Positions 1 to 5,391 of a stretch of DNA of 7,621 bases are shown here, piece after piece (within the stretch, counting starts at the first letter, position 1; each line of letters begins with the position of its first letter). Source of the stretch: an uncultured Lacticaseibacillus sp. Lineage in GTDB: Bacteria; Bacillota; Bacilli; Lactobacillales; Lactobacillaceae. The notes below the pieces were generated by a model. That model was not told the DNA's origin, did no database searches, and saw only the letters and a program-made list of their open reading frames with translations. The stretch lies in NCBI GenBank assembly GCA_934339215.1, contig CAKRHU010000070.1, positions 1-7,621 on the forward strand. The letters are read 5' to 3'. The translations under genes were made by a program, and so were the position numbers.

Positions 1-423
1 TCCCCTAAAGGCACCAATAAAGACTGGACCGTCGGGATTCAAGATCCTAAGAAATCTCGCGGGACGGCGATCGGGACTGTGCCAGCCAAGAACATGACGA
101 TCGTGACCAGCGGGATCTATGAACGCTACTTGAAAGTTGACGGGCATGTTTATTCCCATTTAATGGATCCCAAAACCGGTTATCCATTTGAAAACAACTT
201 GATGGGCGTGTCGATCATCACCAAGAAGTCCGTTGATGGGGATGCGTTGTCTACCGCGACCTTTGATAAAGGGCTCAAAGGCGGCATGGCGTTCATTGAA
301 AAAACCGGTTATGCGGAAGCCATTTTTATCACCAAAGATAAAAAGGTCTACATTTCCAGTGGCTTGAAGAAGACCTTCAAGTTGTTGCCGAACTCAGGGT
401 ATACTTTGGCGGAGTTGAAATAA
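1..423 (+). CDS. apbE: FAD:protein FMN transferase (ApbE family), C-terminal part
   Basis: The reading frame is open from the first base, so the gene starts upstream and only its last 140 residues are visible; the whole protein is normally about 300-350 residues. Counting from the window edge, visible ApbE signatures are W-x-V-G-I-Q-D-P (9-16), T-S-G-I-Y-E-R-Y (36-43), S-H-L-M-D-P-K-T-G-Y-P (52-62) and D-A-L-S-T-A (81-86), the last being the region that supplies metal ligands in the family. ApbE enzymes use FAD to attach FMN covalently to a threonine of a target protein, usually outside the membrane. Its stop overlaps the start of the next gene by one base (TAATG), so it shares an operon with two MenA-like genes. 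That context suggests the fmnB-type enzyme of extracellular electron transfer loci, which flavinylates surface proteins such as PplA. The N-terminal signal or lipobox cannot be seen. Family assignment is firm; the EET role is inferred. Confidence 0.93.
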   Translation, partial: SPKGTNKDWTVGIQDPKKSRGTAIGTVPAKNMTIVTSGIYERYLKVDGHVYSHLMDPKTGYPFENNLMGVSIITKKSVDGDALSTATFDKGLKGGMAFIEKTGYAEAIFITKDKKVYISSGLKKTFKLLPNSGYTLAELK

Positions 424-1367
424 TGACGATCAAAGCATTTCTTGAAGTGGTTGAAGCTAAAACCAAGTTGGCCAGTATTTTGCCATGCTTGGTTGGGTTA
501 GGCTTTAGCCTCGCTTATTTTTATCAAGTCAACGGGCTGAATAGCCTGTTGTTTTTTGTGGCCTTGCTTTGTATCGATATGGCCACCACTGCCATCAATA
601 ATTTAATGGATTACCAACATGCTGTGACCAAAGATTATCAAACCAATACCAATGTGATCGGGCGGCGGCATTTAAACCCACAAACGGTGCTGAATTTGAT
701 CATTTTCTTGCTGTTTGCCGCCTTAGTGCTCGGCTTATGGTTAGTTTGGCGCACGCAATGGGTCTTGTTTTTCATCGGTGGTTTTTGCGTGTTGATCGGG
801 ATCTTTTACACGTCTGGGCCAATCCCGCTGAATCGTTTGCCATTAGGGGAAGTGTTCTCTGGGGTCACGATGGGTTTCGGGATCCCGTTTTTAATGGTGT
901 TTGTCAACGTGTTGCCGCAAAGCTTTGTGGCAGTGACTTGGCAATGGCCGGATTTATTTGTGTCAGGCAGTTGGGTCGCGCTGGTCACCTTGGTGTTGGT
1001 GTGTGTGATGCCGATGGGGACGATTGCCAATGTGATGTTGGCCAATAATTTGTGCGATTTAAAAGAAGATGAAGCCAATCACCGCACGACGCTGCCGATG
1101 TATTTGACGCATGCGCAGGCGTTAGGCCTATATGCGAGCTTGGCATATGGCGGCTTTGTGGCGATCCTGGTTGCCGTGGGCTTTGGCTTATTGAGCTGGC
1201 CTGCTTTGATCGTGTTGATTGCTTTGCCGTTGGTTTGGCGCAACACGCAGAAATTCTTGGCCTTACAAGATAAAGCCAAAACATTTAACACCGCGCTGTT
1301 ATCGTTGGTGGCTGAAAATATCGCCTTGATCGTGGCGTTAATGCTGGATTGGGGGTTGAGTCGATGA
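423..1367 (+). CDS. menA: UbiA-family prenyltransferase, MenA-like (DHNA polyprenyltransferase), first copy
   Basis: A 314-residue polytopic membrane protein with about eight or nine hydrophobic segments and almost no soluble part, the usual size for MenA. These enzymes join a polyprenyl diphosphate to 1,4-dihydroxy-2-naphthoate (DHNA) at the membrane, giving demethylmenaquinone. The two Asp-rich Mg-diphosphate motifs are visible: N59-N-L-M-D63 with a second Asp at 71, and N208-N-L-C-D212-L-K-E-D216 followed by R-T-T-L-P. The first motif has Asn where many UbiA proteins have Asp (NN rather than ND). The ATG at 423 overlaps the apbE stop by one base and has no strong ribosome binding site of its own, so translation probably depends on coupling. 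The 3' end overlaps the next gene by four bases (ATGA). Beside apbE it most likely makes the quinone for extracellular electron transfer (dmkA-type role). Family is clear; the exact substrate is inferred. Confidence 0.87.
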   Translation: MTIKAFLEVVEAKTKLASILPCLVGLGFSLAYFYQVNGLNSLLFFVALLCIDMATTAINNLMDYQHAVTKDYQTNTNVIGRRHLNPQTVLNLIIFLLFAALVLGLWLVWRTQWVLFFIGGFCVLIGIFYTSGPIPLNRLPLGEVFSGVTMGFGIPFLMVFVNVLPQSFVAVTWQWPDLFVSGSWVALVTLVLVCVMPMGTIANVMLANNLCDLKEDEANHRTTLPMYLTHAQALGLYASLAYGGFVAILVAVGFGLLSWPALIVLIALPLVWRNTQKFLALQDKAKTFNTALLSLVAENIALIVALMLDWGLSR

Positions 1368-2320
1368 CCTATGAGAAATTAACTTGGCCACTATTTTTAG
1401 AATTGATCCGGCTACCAGCTAAAGCCGCCAGCTTGTTGCCTTTCTTGTTTGGGGTCAGTTATGCCTGGGTACATTACCATCAGCTCAACTGGGGCAACAC
1501 TTTGATCTATTTTGTCGGGCAAATGAGCATCGCGCTGTTTGTCACCGGCTTTAACAATGTCCAAGACTTCTATAAAGCCAAAGATGACCATTATCGTGCC
1601 ACGCAAAACATTCTCGGGCGCGAGCACTTAAATCCTAAACGTATTTTGAATTTGATGCTGACTTTCTTAGCAATTGCCTGCTTATGTGGGTTGTGGCTGG
1701 TGTTTCGCACGAATTTGAGTTTGTTGGTGATCGGCGGGGCCGCGATTTTTGTGGCGATTTTTTATACTTTTGGGCCAGTACCGTTGTCGCGAATTCCCAG
1801 TGGCGAATTTTTGGCGGGGATGTGCGAAGGCTTTGGGACGATTTTCATTGCAGTGTTTGTCAATATCGTGCCGCAACCGATGACCTTGAGCTTGACTTGG
1901 AGTCAATTCCGCTTGGGGTTGGATATGGCGCAATGTTTGCAACTACTGTTAGTGGCATTGCCGATCGTGATCCTCGACGGCACCGTGATGTTTGCCGATA
2001 ATATTTGTGACTTAGATCAAGATCAGCGCAACCAACGCTTTACGTTGCCTTATTATTTAGGTAAATCACGCGCGCTGAAAGTTTATCCATGGTTGCCGCG
2101 GATTGCCTTTTTGATGATCGTGGTAGCGGTGTTGTTGCGCGCGTTGCCTTGGTTGTCGTTGTTGACGTTATTGTTGTGGCCGTTAGTGGCGAAAAACACG
2201 GCTGGGTTTATGGCGTTACAAGATAAGCGCAAGACCTTCAATTTGGCGATCAAAACCTTGTTGATCACCGCAGCGGCAGAAGTTGTGTTACTCTTAGTTG
2301 CAGGGGTTTTGAATTTCTGA
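1364..2320 (+). CDS. UbiA-family prenyltransferase, MenA-like, second tandem copy
   Basis: A 318-residue polytopic membrane protein clearly related to its upstream neighbour. It shares the P-F/C-L-x-G-x-S/G start, N-x-I/V-x-G-R-x-H-L-N-P after motif 1, F-Y-T-x-G-P-x-P-L-x-R in the middle, and A-L-Q-D-K-x-K-T-F-N near the end. The Asp motifs are N64-N-V-Q-D68 with Asp 74/75, and D212-N-I-C-D216-L-D-Q-D220 followed by R-F-T-L-P, so both are retained and the protein is probably active. The start chosen is ATG at 1364, whose ATGA overlap with the upstream stop indicates coupling; a GGGGG run at 1351-1355 may serve as ribosome binding site. A TTG five codons earlier lies inside that run and is less likely. 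The two copies have diverged well beyond a recent duplication. The second could use a different prenyl chain or aromatic acceptor, or pair with the first; the sequence does not decide this. It is not the prenyl diphosphate synthase (dmkB) of such loci. Confidence 0.84.
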   Translation: MTYEKLTWPLFLELIRLPAKAASLLPFLFGVSYAWVHYHQLNWGNTLIYFVGQMSIALFVTGFNNVQDFYKAKDDHYRATQNILGREHLNPKRILNLMLTFLAIACLCGLWLVFRTNLSLLVIGGAAIFVAIFYTFGPVPLSRIPSGEFLAGMCEGFGTIFIAVFVNIVPQPMTLSLTWSQFRLGLDMAQCLQLLLVALPIVILDGTVMFADNICDLDQDQRNQRFTLPYYLGKSRALKVYPWLPRIAFLMIVVAVLLRALPWLSLLTLLLWPLVAKNTAGFMALQDKRKTFNLAIKTLLITAAAEVVLLLVAGVLNF

Positions 2321-2326
2321 TACATT
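2298..2326 (+). promoter_or_regulatory. Candidate promoter for rpmG-secE
   Basis: TTGCAG (2298-2303), a 17-base spacer, then TGA-TACATT (extended -10 with TG at 2318-2319, hexamer 2321-2326). It overlaps the last codons of the second menA-like gene. Transcription would start near 2332, leaving about 20 bases of leader holding the GGAGG at 2338-2342. The hexamers match consensus only partly, so this is a prediction; the spacing and TG element support it. No terminator separates the upstream operon, so read-through is also possible. Confidence 0.45.
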
Positions 2327-2351
2327 GTAAGTAGTCTGGAGGAAATTCCTT

Positions 2352-2501
2352 ATGTCTGTCAAAAAAGTCGCAATGGCCTGCTCTGTGTGTGGCCGGCGCA
2401 ATTACTTCGTTCCTGAAAACAAGAAACGTACTGAACGTTTGACCTTAAACAAATATTGTAAGTACTGCAAAAAAGTCACTGAACATCGCGAAACCAAGTA
2501 A
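2352..2501 (+). CDS. rpmG: 50S ribosomal protein L33 (zinc-binding form)
   Basis: A 49-residue protein, the normal length for bacterial L33, beginning [18 protein letters not shown] and ending in H-R-E-T-K. Two C-x-x-C pairs (C10/C13 and C36/C39) form the zinc site of the zinc-containing (C+) type; many genomes also carry a cysteine-free paralogue for zinc limitation. L33 is a small component of the large ribosomal subunit near the E site. GGAGG lies at 2338-2342, nine bases before the ATG. The gene sits 26 bases before secE in the common Gram-positive order rpmG-secE-nusG. Confidence 0.96.
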   Translation: MSVKKVAMACSVCGRRNYFVPENKKRTERLTLNKYCKYCKKVTEHRETK

Positions 2502-2527
2502 GCCCTTAGGCGTTGGGAGAGAAATTC

Positions 2528-2698
2528 ATGAAATTTATCAAAAGTGTATTCCAAGAAATGAAAGCTGTCACTTGGCCCAACGCCAAGGAAACTCGGCGTG
2601 ACACCTCAACGGTTGTGATGACGTCTGTGCTGTTTGCGATTTACTTCGCTTTAGCCGACTTTGTCATTTTGACCTTGTTGAAGCTGTTTGTATTCTAA
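2528..2698 (+). CDS. secE: Preprotein translocase subunit SecE
   Basis: A 56-residue protein with the single-span SecE layout of Gram-positive bacteria: an amphipathic N-terminal helix, the conserved E-M-K-A-V-T-W-P-N-A-K-E stretch (residues 10-21), then one membrane segment (about 30-54). SecE clamps the two halves of SecY in the SecYEG channel and is essential. The start is the ATG at 2528, preceded by GGGAG at 2515-2519 with eight bases between. A longer frame from a TTG at 2513 would begin inside that ribosome binding site and is rejected. The gene probably forms a unit with rpmG and is followed by a hairpin at 2727-2757. Confidence 0.95.
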   Translation: MKFIKSVFQEMKAVTWPNAKETRRDTSTVVMTSVLFAIYFALADFVILTLLKLFVF

Positions 2699-2707
2699 GT
2701 CGAGTTT

Positions 2708-2716
2708 TGCTATACT
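2708..2716 (+). promoter_or_regulatory. Candidate extended -10 promoter upstream of nusG
   Basis: TGC-TATACT is an extended -10 element with five of six consensus bases. The matching -35 position (2688-2693, TTGTAT, 17-base spacer) is weak and lies in the last codons of secE. Initiation would fall near 2723, only a few bases before the hairpin at 2727. If real, nusG transcripts begin with that stem-loop. No other promoter is apparent between the hairpin and nusG. Confidence 0.4.
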
Positions 2717-2726
2717 TGAACCAACG

Positions 2727-2757
2727 AAAAAACCGTGCCGGTAATGGACGGTTTTTT
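2727..2757. terminator. Hairpin terminator between secE and nusG
   Basis: A 10-bp perfect stem (AAAAAACCGT, 2727-2736, with ACGGTTTTTT, 2748-2757) surrounds an 11-base loop. The A-run on the left and T-run on the right let it work in either direction. It lies 28 bases after the secE stop and 33 before nusG. The stem has only four base pairs outside the A/T run, so termination may be partial. Confidence 0.7.
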
Positions 2758-2790
2758 ATTTTGTCGCAATCAAATTAAAAGGAGCGCATC

Positions 2791-3339
2791 ATGGTAGAAT
2801 CTGTCGAAAAACAATGGTATGTCTTGCATACTTACTCTGGTTACGAAAACAAAGTCAAACAAAACTTGGAATCCCGCGCGGGGTCCATGGGCATGGATGA
2901 CTTTATTTTCCGCGTGATCGTGCCAGAAGAAGAAGAAACCCAAACCAAAAATGGTAAGGCCAAGCAAGTCATGGAAAAGACCTTCCCAGGCTATGTCTTA
3001 GTGGAAATGGTCATGACAGATGAATCTTGGTTCGTCGTGCGAAACACCCCAGGCGTGACTGGTTTCGTCGGCTCTCACGGTGCCGGCTCCAAGCCTGCGC
3101 CATTGGAACCAGAAGAAATCACCAGTATCTTACATTCCTTGGGTATGAGCGCGCGCAAGACGGCTAACGTTGACTTTGATCTTGGCGAAACGGTTACCAT
3201 CATCGATGGCGCCTTTGCTGGCATGGAAGGTAAAGTCACGGCCAACGACAAAGAAAAGCAAAAGCTGCGCGTGACCATCAATATGTTTGATCGTGAAACT
3301 GCCGCAGAACTTGATTACGATCAAGTTGACAAAAACTAA
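2791..3339 (+). CDS. nusG: Transcription termination/antitermination factor NusG
   Basis: A 182-residue protein of normal NusG length. The NGN domain covers about residues 7-115 and includes W-Y-V-L-H-T-Y-S-G-Y-E (9-19) and the F-P-G-Y-V-L-V core (65-71). The C-terminal KOW domain covers about 128-165, starting F-D-L-G-E-T-V. NusG binds the clamp of RNA polymerase at the elongating complex; in Firmicutes it can promote pausing, and the KOW domain contacts ribosomal protein S10 or other partners. AAGGAG at 2779-2784 precedes the ATG by six bases. Between NGN and KOW there is no inserted domain. The gene follows secE as in most Gram-positive genomes and ends with a strong terminator, so it is not co-transcribed with rplK except by read-through. 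Confidence 0.97.
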   Translation: MVESVEKQWYVLHTYSGYENKVKQNLESRAGSMGMDDFIFRVIVPEEEETQTKNGKAKQVMEKTFPGYVLVEMVMTDESWFVVRNTPGVTGFVGSHGAGSKPAPLEPEEITSILHSLGMSARKTANVDFDLGETVTIIDGAFAGMEGKVTANDKEKQKLRVTINMFDRETAAELDYDQVDKN

Positions 3340-3351
3340 TTGATTTTTGAT

Positions 3352-3388
3352 GAGTCATCACTGGAGCTGATTCGGTGGTGGCTTTTTT
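3352..3388 (+). terminator. Intrinsic terminator of nusG
   Basis: A 12-bp stem (3352-3363 with 3373-3384, several G-U pairs, loop of nine bases) runs into six T (3383-3388). It starts 13 bases after the nusG stop codon. Confidence 0.85.
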
Positions 3389-3630
3389 GCGTTTATACCA
3401 AGTCATCTTTAATCCCGAACGTGGAGAGCCCAAGGCGACATAGACACGCACTTGAACCGTATGAACTGCATGGACGTCATTGAATTGGCGTCAAAGTCTG
3501 AAGGCCACGAAATGGCAGCCTGTTTCGTGGGCTTTGTGTGCGTTGTGGCTTTTGAAAGCCGTGGACAGCTTATAATAGTAAGTTTTGGTTGCGGCAAAGA
3601 TTTTTCCGTCAGTGTATCGCTAGGTTTTGC
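3389..3630. other. Gene-free stretch between nusG and the rplK promoter, with three hairpins
   Basis: No reading frame here has a ribosome binding site or a recognisable product. Three stem-loops follow each other: 3473-3492 (7 bp including one G-U pair, loop of six), 3501-3534 (AAGGCCACGAAA with TTTCGTGGGCTT, 11 of 12 paired, loop of ten) and 3547-3560 (GGCTTT with AAAGCC). A perfect TATAAT lies at 3571-3576 but its -35 position is poor, so a second rplK promoter there is only possible. The hairpins could be a structured RNA, protein binding sites, or decay products of a lost gene. Confidence 0.45.
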
Positions 3631-3659
3631 TTGCAAAGGCCTTTTTTTCATGCTAATCT
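3631..3659 (+). promoter_or_regulatory. Promoter of the rplK-rplA operon
   Basis: TTGCAA (3631-3636), a 17-base spacer, and TGC-TAATCT (extended -10; hexamer 3654-3659). Initiation is expected near 3666, giving a leader of about 80 bases that contains the predicted L1 site at 3685-3720 and the ribosome binding site at 3732-3739. It is the best promoter match in the intergenic region. Confidence 0.65.
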
Positions 3660-3684
3660 ATTCTGGTATGTTTTGTGCATACAC

Positions 3685-3720
3685 GTGGGAGGCCAAAATT
3701 GACTTGGCCATCATGACCAC
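3685..3720 (+). promoter_or_regulatory. L1-binding mRNA leader motif upstream of rplK
   Basis: The RNA can fold as GUGG (3685-3688) paired with CCAC (3717-3720), an asymmetric internal loop of GA on one side and AUCAUGA on the other, then GGCCAA (3691-3696) paired with UUGGCC (3704-3709) around a seven-base loop. Two helices around an asymmetric loop with GA and UGA is the design by which leader RNAs of L11-L1 operons mimic the 23S rRNA site of protein L1. Free L1 would bind and repress translation of rplK. It lies 11 bases before the ribosome binding site. The structure is seen; its function is inferred from known L1 autoregulation. Confidence 0.72.
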
Positions 3721-3731
3721 ATCACGGACTT

Positions 3732-3739
3732 AAGGAGGT
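3732..3739 (+). promoter_or_regulatory. Ribosome binding site that selects the GTG start of rplK
   Basis: AAGGAGGT is a near-perfect anti-16S match, eight bases before the GTG at 3748. The nearer ATG at 3741 is one base away and out of frame with rplK, so the GTG is used. Confidence 0.8.
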
Positions 3740-3747
3740 TATGTTTC

Positions 3748-4173
3748 GTGGCTAAAAAAGTAGCAAACATCGTTAAACTCCAGATCCCTGCGGGGAAGGC
3801 AACTCCAGCTCCTCCAGTAGGTCCTGCTTTAGGGCAGGCCGGGATCAACATCATGGGTTTCACCAAGGATTTCAATGCACGCACTGCTGATCAAGCAGGC
3901 ATGATTATCCCTGTTGTGATCACTGTGTTCGAAGATCGTTCCTTCGAATTCGTTACTAAGACCCCTCCAGCAGCTATCTTGCTTAAGAAAGCCGCTGGCG
4001 TTGAACACGGTTCTGGCGAACCAAACACCAAGAAAGTCGCTACTGTGACTAAGGATCAAGTTCGTCAAATCGCTGAAACGAAGATGCAAGACCTTAACGC
4101 TGCAGACGTCGAAGCTGCTATGCGCATGGTTGAAGGGACAGCTCGTTCAATGGGCTTCACTGTCGAAGGCTAA
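3748..4173 (+). CDS. rplK: 50S ribosomal protein L11
   Basis: A 141-residue protein, the exact usual length. The N-terminal domain (about 1-70) has the proline-rich [15 protein letters not shown] stretch that lies beside 23S rRNA where thiostrepton acts. The C-terminal domain (about 75-141) binds the GTPase-associated region of 23S rRNA, with G-S-G-E-P-N and the M-x-D-L-N-A motif present. L11 helps factor binding and, in many bacteria, the RelA stringent response. The start is GTG at 3748, giving [18 protein letters not shown] as in the family; the weak start codon follows a very strong ribosome binding site. The gene is first in an operon with rplA and preceded by a predicted L1 feedback site. 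Confidence 0.97.
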   Translation: MAKKVANIVKLQIPAGKATPAPPVGPALGQAGINIMGFTKDFNARTADQAGMIIPVVITVFEDRSFEFVTKTPPAAILLKKAAGVEHGSGEPNTKKVATVTKDQVRQIAETKMQDLNAADVEAAMRMVEGTARSMGFTVEG

Positions 4174-4187
4174 GAACTGTCCGGATC

Positions 4188-4203
4188 CTCGGCCAAAGCC
4201 GAG
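4188..4203 (+). other. Small hairpin in the rplK-rplA gap
   Basis: CTCGGC (4188-4193) pairs with GCCGAG (4198-4203) around a four-base CAAA loop. No T-run follows, so it is not a terminator. It may stabilise the processed rplA mRNA end or help fold the L1 site just downstream. Confidence 0.5.
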
Positions 4204-4211
4204 TGAATCAA

Positions 4212-4238
4212 GTGGAAGGGCTAAGGCCCGCTGACCAC
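4212..4238 (+). promoter_or_regulatory. Second L1-binding mRNA motif, upstream of rplA
   Basis: GUGG (4212-4215) pairs with CCAC (4235-4238), the internal loop is AA on one side and GCUGA on the other, and GGGC (4218-4221) pairs with GCCC (4226-4229) around a UAAG loop. The architecture is the same as at 3685-3720, with the upper helix changed in sequence but preserved in pairing. It lies just before the AAGGAGG (4245-4251) of rplA, where bound L1 could block ribosome access. Function is inferred by analogy with L1 autoregulation. Confidence 0.68.
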
Positions 4239-4263
4239 ATTTGCAAGGAGGAAAATTCCCAAA

Positions 4264-4953
4264 ATGGCTAAAAAAGCAAAGAAGTTTCTTGAAGCACAAA
4301 AGCAAGTTGACGCAACCAAGACTTACGCCCCAGCAGAAGCTGTCGCATTAGTTAAGGCCATCGACTTTGCTAAGTTTGACGCAACTGTTGAAGTTGCTTA
4401 CAACTTAAACATCGACGTAAAACAAGCTGACCAACAGATCCGTGGGGCCGTTGTGCTTCCTAACGGGACTGGCCGTAGCCAAACTGTCATCGTCTTCGCC
4501 GAAGGCCCACAAGCCAAAATGGCTGAAGAAGCTGGCGCTGATTTTGTCGGCGGCGACGACTTGGTTCAAAAGATCCAAGACGGCTGGTTGGACTTTGACG
4601 TTGCGGTTGCAACGCCACCGATGATGGCTAAGGTTGGTCGTTTAGGCCGTGTCCTTGGTCCTAAAGGCTTGATGCCTAACCCAAAGACCGGTACTGTGAC
4701 GATGGACGTGACTAAAGCAGTTAACGACATCAAAGCAGGTCAAGTGGCTTACCGTGCCGACAAGGCTGGTATCGTTCACGCACCGATCGGTAAGGTTTCC
4801 TTCTCTGAAGAAAAACTTGCTGAAAACTTCAAGGCGATGAACGACGTGATCACCAAAGCACGTCCTGCATCTACCAAGGGTGTTTACATCAAGAGCTTGA
4901 CTTTGACTTCCACCTTCGGGCCTGGTGTCAAAGTTGACGCCCAAGCTTTCTAA
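4264..4953 (+). CDS. rplA: 50S ribosomal protein L1
   Basis: A 229-residue protein, the usual bacterial length. Family features include the MAKKAKKF start, the long [11 protein letters not shown] segment, [21 protein letters not shown] in the middle domain, and the closing [23 protein letters not shown]. L1 forms the mobile stalk that moves E-site tRNA and is the usual translational repressor of its own operon. AAGGAGG lies 12 bases before the ATG, a slightly long spacing. The motif at 4212-4238 could give direct self-repression. In many Gram-positive bacteria rplJ-rplL come next, but here a terminator ends the operon. Confidence 0.97.
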   Translation: MAKKAKKFLEAQKQVDATKTYAPAEAVALVKAIDFAKFDATVEVAYNLNIDVKQADQQIRGAVVLPNGTGRSQTVIVFAEGPQAKMAEEAGADFVGGDDLVQKIQDGWLDFDVAVATPPMMAKVGRLGRVLGPKGLMPNPKTGTVTMDVTKAVNDIKAGQVAYRADKAGIVHAPIGKVSFSEEKLAENFKAMNDVITKARPASTKGVYIKSLTLTSTFGPGVKVDAQAF

Positions 4954-4971
4954 TCAACTGATTATAAAGTG

Positions 4972-5010
4972 AGCCATCATTGGGAATTATTTCTCGATGA
5001 TGGCTTTTTT
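4972..5010 (+). terminator. Intrinsic terminator of the rplK-rplA operon
   Basis: A 15-bp stem (4972-4986 with 4991-5005, two G-U pairs) has a TTAT loop and runs into six T (5005-5010). It starts 18 bases after the rplA stop and should be very efficient. Confidence 0.92.
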
Positions 5011-5022
5011 GTGCTTTCGATG

Positions 5023-5258
5023 AGACGCCAAGGACTGGGCCTCACTCCAGCGAGCTTGATCATCGTTGTGCGGCCGGCTTCAGAAATCGGCAAGCCCAGC
5101 TGATGTTCTTACGCCTAAAAAATAAACCGGAGAAAATCACTCCGTTTTATTTTTTACCGGTGAGATCTGCGCAAGCCGCCACAAACCGGCGTCTTACTTG
5201 ATTTCACTTTCACGACGATGATCAAGCTCGCCTTTGTAAGGCTCAGTCCTTGGCATCT
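5023..5258. repeat. Inverted-repeat element (48-nt arms) around a bidirectional terminator
   Basis: The left arm (5023-5070) and the reverse complement of the right arm (5211-5258) match at 40 of 48 positions without gaps. This includes an unbroken 17-base block (GCGAGCTTGATCATCGT, 5050-5066 on the left) and an 11-base block (GCCAAGGACTG, 5027-5037). The arms are 140 bases apart. The interior holds a separate terminator palindrome at 5117-5155. No clear target-site duplication borders the arms. It has the form of a miniature inverted-repeat element or the fossil of two insertions in opposite orientation. The stretch from 5011 to the GNAT terminator at 5351 otherwise shows no supported gene. 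Confidence 0.75.
5117..5155. terminator. Bidirectional terminator inside the inverted-repeat element
   Basis: A 16-position stem (5117-5132 with 5140-5155) with one C-T mismatch, a seven-base loop, an A-rich left side and T-rich right side. It has the same form read from either strand. No known gene in the window needs it, because rplA and the acetyltransferase each have their own terminator. Confidence 0.78.
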
Positions 5259-5350
5259 GGTTATTGCCTCGGAAACAAACTAATCGATATGAGCTGATTG
5301 TAATGATGATGCCAGACTGTTGGTCTTGTGTTGCCAAAAACGGCGACAAC

Positions 5351-5383
5351 AAAAAAGCTGACTCAAAACATCTAAGTCAGCTT
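5351..5383 (-). terminator. Intrinsic terminator of the acetyltransferase gene
   Basis: Read on the minus strand, AAGCTGACT pairs with AGTCAGCTT (plus-strand arms 5355-5363 and 5375-5383, loop of 11) and runs into six T (plus-strand A-run 5351-5356). It begins eight bases after the stop codon. Confidence 0.87.
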
Positions 5384-5391
5384 GATACATC

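Noticed and set aside
806..1284. Minus-strand frames opposite the first menA-like gene
   Set aside because: They are shadows of a well-supported membrane protein with conserved Asp motifs and have no family features.
2513..2527. A longer SecE starting from TTG
   Set aside because: The TTG lies at the edge of the GGGAG ribosome binding site of the ATG at 2528, and the added residues are not part of SecE.
3440..3475. GGTTCAAG on the minus strand, resembling a tRNA T-loop
   Set aside because: The flanking bases do not form a T-stem and no acceptor or anticodon arm fits.
3452..3733. A 93-codon plus-strand frame between nusG and rplK
   Set aside because: It runs through the rplK promoter and the L1 leader motif, lacks a ribosome binding site, and its protein has no recognisable features.
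4977..5283. Two short divergent frames starting MIKLA in the inverted arms (minus 5063-4977, 28 residues; plus 5218-5283, 21 residues) with similar starts (M-I-K-L-A-x-V-R-x-S-P-W)
   Set aside because: The likeness follows from the arms being repeats. Neither has a ribosome binding site, the left one runs into the rplA terminator, and only three of eight arm differences are silent in this frame. Worth revisiting if the same peptide occurs elsewhere in the genome.
5330..5347. A 6-bp hairpin (GTTGCC with GGCGAC) beyond the GNAT terminator
   Set aside because: Short, one G-U pair, no T-run; likely chance.
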